NCBI GenBank assembly: GCA_026874595.1
Contig: CM049316.1
Coordinates: forward strand, 24,267,839 to 24,331,838
Direction: 5' to 3'
Length of the DNA: 64,000 nt
Origin: Sipunculus nudus
Taxonomy: Eukaryota; Annelida; Sipuncula; Golfingiida; Sipunculidae
Under the pieces are notes generated by a model, which was given only the letters and a program-made list of their open reading frames with translations, had not been told where the DNA came from and made no database searches. This document shows, one piece after another, positions 60,601 through 64,000 of the stretch. Numbering within the stretch: the stretch's first letter is position 1; every line of letters begins with the position of its first letter. The position numbers and the translations under genes are program-made.

Positions 60601-63467
60601 CTACATGTAAATGGAAATTAATTTAGCACTTTTTATTAATCAATTTTTATTGATTTCTTAACATGTTAAATTAGAGGTAATTATATTTTCATTAAAGATA
60701 ATATGAAGTTCATCTTAAGCCCATAAATAATGAACATATATTTATATAGGTATTTTGTTGAAAGAGTTATATGTGGTTAGTTATAATTTAAATTCCTTTA
60801 GGCCATTATCAATATAACTTCCATCAGCTGACTTCTGCCTCATTTTCTGAAAATCCTTTATTAAGTTTGCAGACTGTCAGGTCTATGTGCATTCTCCAAG
60901 TTGTAGAAAGTTCTACAGATAGTGCTACAATTAAAATAAATCAAATTTATATTTGACAAACTAAATGCCAGATCAATAGCAAAATGTTCTGGTAGGTCCA
61001 TTGGTCGGTGCCTGAAAAATAGCTACCATAGATGTGTCCAGCAGTGTCAGTGCGCATGCCTATAGGAAGAGCCTGAACTTTAGCCTGTATGATCGGTGTC
61101 CAGGTCCAGACCTACAGCTACAGCCAACAAAGTTTGTCAAGTAATGGCCTTAATTCTGTCAAATGTGCACTTGAACAGACAGTTGCAAAAGTTGTGGTAG
61201 TTGAAACTCTCACGAGGTATAGGCCAGTAGCAGCCTCTTGGCCTCTAAGTTTGTGGTAGCATTACATCATGCAGGTTAAGATCGCAGCCCTGAAGGTCAG
61301 AGCTCAGTTTTACCAAGTAAATTAAATACACTTCACTGGAAGTCAGACCCTGTTGCACGAAGCACTCCAAAACAACATACTCCGAAAATTATGTATGTGC
61401 TGATGAATGTTAATATTTGTGGCAAGCAGCTGGATTAATTCATGTTGTAGAATAATTGTACTTATTTGTCATATATATGTGTCAGCATCTGAATCAACTC
61501 TTAATTCTAATTTGCCACAAAGTACAGCTACCCCCCTTTTTTAAAACTACAAAAAGGTAGACCACATATTTACCTTGACAGCATTCTAATTGAATAAAAT
61601 TGTGCACTAAACCAATATTAAGACTTCAGAATTTAGTCTACATGTCCACTAAGTTAAAATGGGTGTTGCATCAATTTTGTTTCCTCACAAGTCAAATGTT
61701 GATTAATTCTATTTCCCTGAGAAATCCTCATATTGGATTTTGCCCAGATAGATCTGGAGTTCATTATATTACAGGAGGATTAGCCATGAATACTCTACTC
61801 AGTTTGCATTTATATTGGGCTGGTATGTCTATCTTGGGTCGTGATAAAAGTCATGCAGAGAAATGTACTGCAATGGTTGTACATCCTAATGCATATATTC
61901 TGTTATAACAGCCAAAAATCTTAATGCTGGGCTAAAAATGAGGATTTAACCCAAAAAAATACATGTTAACACACGTTCAAAACTGAAAATCCATGTTTAT
62001 GGTAAATGATTCAATTCCTTTATTGTGTACAAGTTGGCAACAAATGTGCAGAGGGATTTACCAGTATGCTGACTTGAAACAGAATTTTTCTTATATGATA
62101 GTTGTTGTTAGAATGCATACTATAAAAAGTAACAGAAATGTTTTAGTCTGGTTTGTGTCAAGTTACAGCATACTTGAAGGCCATAAGGATTTGTCAAAAA
62201 TGACAAAACATATTTCCGTCCTCATAGAGCGTTACTGTACAGTCCTCATTGAATGATATAACGGCACTCTCAAGAGCTCTAGAACTAGTCCCAAACTCAT
62301 ACAATATATGTCATTGGGCCGAAATGGTGCTACAGGAGGAACCTGGGTATTTCCATCTGAGCAAGGATGACAGGGCAGCTGCTCCCACCTAAGATCCTAC
62401 ATTAAGTTTTGCAGTTCAGAAACAGGGGAAGATGGTACTTTGTTCCTGGCTGTAAATAAAATAAAATCACCTCCACTGATATCTTGTACTCACTGATCAG
62501 TTATTAGCATGTTGGACTACTGATTATGAGTTTGTACCTGTGGGGTTTATTCCCAACTGGAACAATTTTTCTTATATTCATTTTTATTTTATTTTGTAGG
62601 AAGTATGAAATAGATTTATTATTTATACATTTGAACTTTCAGGTATTGATAAAAATATAATAGAATATAAATTTTTTAATGCTACAGGATTATTCAAAGT
62701 TTCTGGATGAAAACTTTGATGTGAAGGAATGGGTGAATTCAGCCTTCAAATCCAGCAAAGAAACAGTGGCCAGCAAAGATGTATGTTGTGTTATTTTTTA
62801 ATTATAAAATACATGTGTTTATAGATAAAATAAGAGACATACAGTATTCTTATGTATTTTTTTCATCTCTTTGTTTAATTTAATCAATTTATACTTGAGC
62901 ATGAAATGGATTTCACACCATTTTACCTCCAAAAGTAATTTGTACTTACTCATGTCTAAAAATTCAAAGTCAAATGTGTAAAACCTAAACTTATTTTTTT
63001 TTCAAAAGTTTTATGATTATTCTATGTTGAATTATTTCACTTATATTAAATGATATGAAAAGCAAACAGCATTTATTCATGATGTGGGATGTACATAATA
63101 TCATTTTATTATAATATCACATAGTGACATCTTGGAGTAGATTTTGAATTGTTTAATCATTTGAAGTAACATATAACAGTTTTGAAAAAGTCTGAAAAAA
63201 ATCTTGCCATGAAAGAAACATTTTTAAATTTTTTGGAGAGACAGGATATTAAAAGTCACAATTTATAATTAATTATGTTAAAACTGTGCTTAAGAACTAA
63301 GCTTGCTGCAAGGTACATTATGATCTATTATGATGTATTTAATAATTATATCATTATATATACATTCACAAATGTCCTTGTTACGTCTGTTGATGAAATT
63401 TTTCCTTTCTCTTCAATAACAGCAATATGCCACCACCCTTGTGATGAAGCTTCAGATGTTCATACAG
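57678..63467 (+). CDS. COG7: COG7, conserved oligomeric Golgi complex subunit 7 (5' part, exons 1-3; continues past the window)
   Basis: Seen: ATG at 57678 directly followed by donor GTGAGT, exon 62688-62780 (31 codons) and exon 63423-63467 (15 codons), all phase 0. The joined start reads M, DYSKFLDENFDVKEWVNSAF, and later ATTLVMKLQMFIQ. Known: vertebrate COG7 begins with a closely similar MDFSKFL..DFDVKEW..AAF and has ATLVMKLQLFIQ at the same distance, so the identification rests on two conserved blocks in order. COG7 is a lobe B subunit of the COG tethering complex, which guides retrograde vesicles to the Golgi and keeps glycosyltransferases in place. Intron 1 is 5.0 kb and full of foldback repeats; intron 2 is 642 bp. 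Exon 1 is the least certain part, because it contributes only the Met. Confidence 0.88.
57903..58361. mobile_element. Foldback element with ~58-bp terminal inverted repeats in COG7 intron 1
   Basis: CTAAACACCTAAAAACACCG and onward to 57960 matches the reverse complement of 58304-58361, with about nine mismatches; the core is GTGTTTTGGGTA. The interior is non-coding. Confidence 0.7.
58603..59130. mobile_element. Long-arm foldback element in COG7 intron 1
   Basis: AGACCCAGTTGTGGCTCTGT near 58613, with a matching block TTATCTAGCGGA, reappears in reverse complement near 59120 and 59060. A second paired block, GATTGTTTCA to GTTACATCATCACTG (58762-58807), pairs with 58950-59005. The arms are about 190-230 bp. 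Confidence 0.75.
62030..62290. repeat. Dispersed repeat in COG7 intron 1
   Basis: Diverged relative of the palindrome-arm repeat at 11440-11760, in the same orientation. No coding capacity is recognised. Confidence 0.5.
62485..62565 (+). mobile_element. Possible tRNA-like SINE head in COG7 intron 1
   Basis: CTCACTGATCAGTTATTAGC followed 40 bp later by GGGGTTTATTCCCAA, a weak B-box-like motif. Low support. Confidence 0.25.
62688..62780 (+). CDS. COG7: COG7 exon 2
   Basis: 93 nt between acceptor GCTACAG and donor GTATGT. It encodes residues 2-32, including FDVKEWVNSAFKSSKE, the N-terminal COG7 signature. Confidence 0.92.
63423..63467 (+). CDS. COG7: COG7 exon 3
   Basis: 45 nt between acceptor AATAACAG and donor GTAGGT. 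It encodes QYATTLVMKLQMFIQ, the start of the predicted N-terminal coiled-coil region. A minisatellite begins right at the donor. Confidence 0.9.
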
Positions 63468-63710
63468 GTAGGTAGAAATAGGCAGGAGGGTACAGGTCTA
63501 GAAAAAAATTAGAAATAGGCAAGAGGGTACAAGTCTAGTAAAAATTAGAAATAGGCAGGAGGGTACAAGTCTAGTAAAAAATAAGAAATAGCCACATGAC
63601 TATGGCATGAGGGTACAAGATTAGGAAAAAATTACAAATAGGCAGGAGGGTACAAGTCTAGTAAAAAAATTACTAAAAGGCAGGTGGGTACAAGTCTAGT
63701 AAAAAATTAA
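63468..63710. repeat. ~40-bp minisatellite starting at the COG7 exon 3 donor
   Basis: Units read AGAAATAGGCAGGAGGGTAC followed by AAGTCTAGTAAAAAATT. About six diverged copies were counted. The first overlaps the donor sequence GTAGGTAGAAATAGGC. Confidence 0.85.
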
Positions 63711-64000
63711 GATTGCAATTCTCAACATTTCAGTGTTTGACAAGGGTTCCATTTTCATGTTTACACTGTAATGATGCCTACACTAAGTGTAACTATTAGA
63801 ATATGGTTTATTTATTTTTAGCATGAAACGAAAGGAGTGGATATTTTGTTCAATGTGAGCAGATAATATAAGTGTTGGCATGAAACAGACAGTAACAGGC
63901 ATGTATAAGGTACACAAGGTGCTAATGATGTAGAACAGGTGTCTTATTGGCAAAAATTTAATTTTCACAGGTCTTGGGACTGATGACCTATTTTAATCAA

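Larger units (their letters stand above)
57681..62687 (+). other. COG7: COG7 intron 1 (5.0 kb)
   Basis: Two foldback elements, a repeat shared with the palindrome arms and a weak SINE-like head. 59131-62029 shows no gene. Confidence 0.7.

Overview
This is a 64-kb window of animal nuclear DNA. It is AT-rich and intron-bearing, and is crowded with (TA)n microsatellites, poly(G/C) runs and fragments of non-LTR retrotransposons and short non-autonomous elements. The repeat content and the two recognisable genes suggest a lophotrochozoan, most likely a mollusc; that assignment is inference. No rRNA, tRNA, CRISPR or bacterial-type operon was seen.

Only two host genes can be supported. (1) A six-exon gene on the minus strand (CDS 35145 down to 27782) encodes a 298-residue type II membrane protein: a short cytosolic tail, one membrane helix, a BRICHOS domain, a dibasic furin-type site, and a 71-residue, strongly cationic, eight-cysteine, Tyr/Trp-rich C-terminal peptide. 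The layout matches BRICHOS precursors (ITM2, chondromodulin, and the annelid antimicrobial arenicin type), but I do not recognise the peptide itself. (2) On the plus strand at the right end is the 5' part of COG7, a subunit of the conserved oligomeric Golgi complex: exons at 57678, 62688 and 63423, continuing beyond the window.

Layout. 1-2.66 kb: intron-like or intergenic DNA with a LINE relic. 2.66-9.0 kb: exon 1 and 5' flank of a second BRICHOS gene whose remaining exons would lie off the left edge, plus LINE relics. 9.2-22.4 kb: a giant near-identical palindrome (arms about 6.3 kb, spacer 637 bp) whose arms carry LINE fragments, SINEs, an exon-like ORF and tandem repeats. 22.4-27.5 kb: intergenic, with a degenerate ~300-bp repeat array. 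27.8-35.25 kb: the complete BRICHOS gene. 34.9-46.6 kb: its 5' flank, made of rearranged copies of the 2.5-9.0 kb flank, with a LINE reverse-transcriptase relic and a second inverted repeat. 46.6-57.5 kb: intergenic, with a Tx1/L1-like LINE relic, MITE-like TIR elements and a SINE-like insertion. 57.5-64 kb: COG7, with foldback elements in intron 1 and a minisatellite starting at the exon 3 donor.

The main biological reading is a tandemly duplicated locus for a BRICHOS-chaperoned secreted peptide, with rearranged flanking repeats and a young palindrome between the copies. Exon structures were read by eye from splice signals, reading frame and family motifs; no search or alignment program was run.
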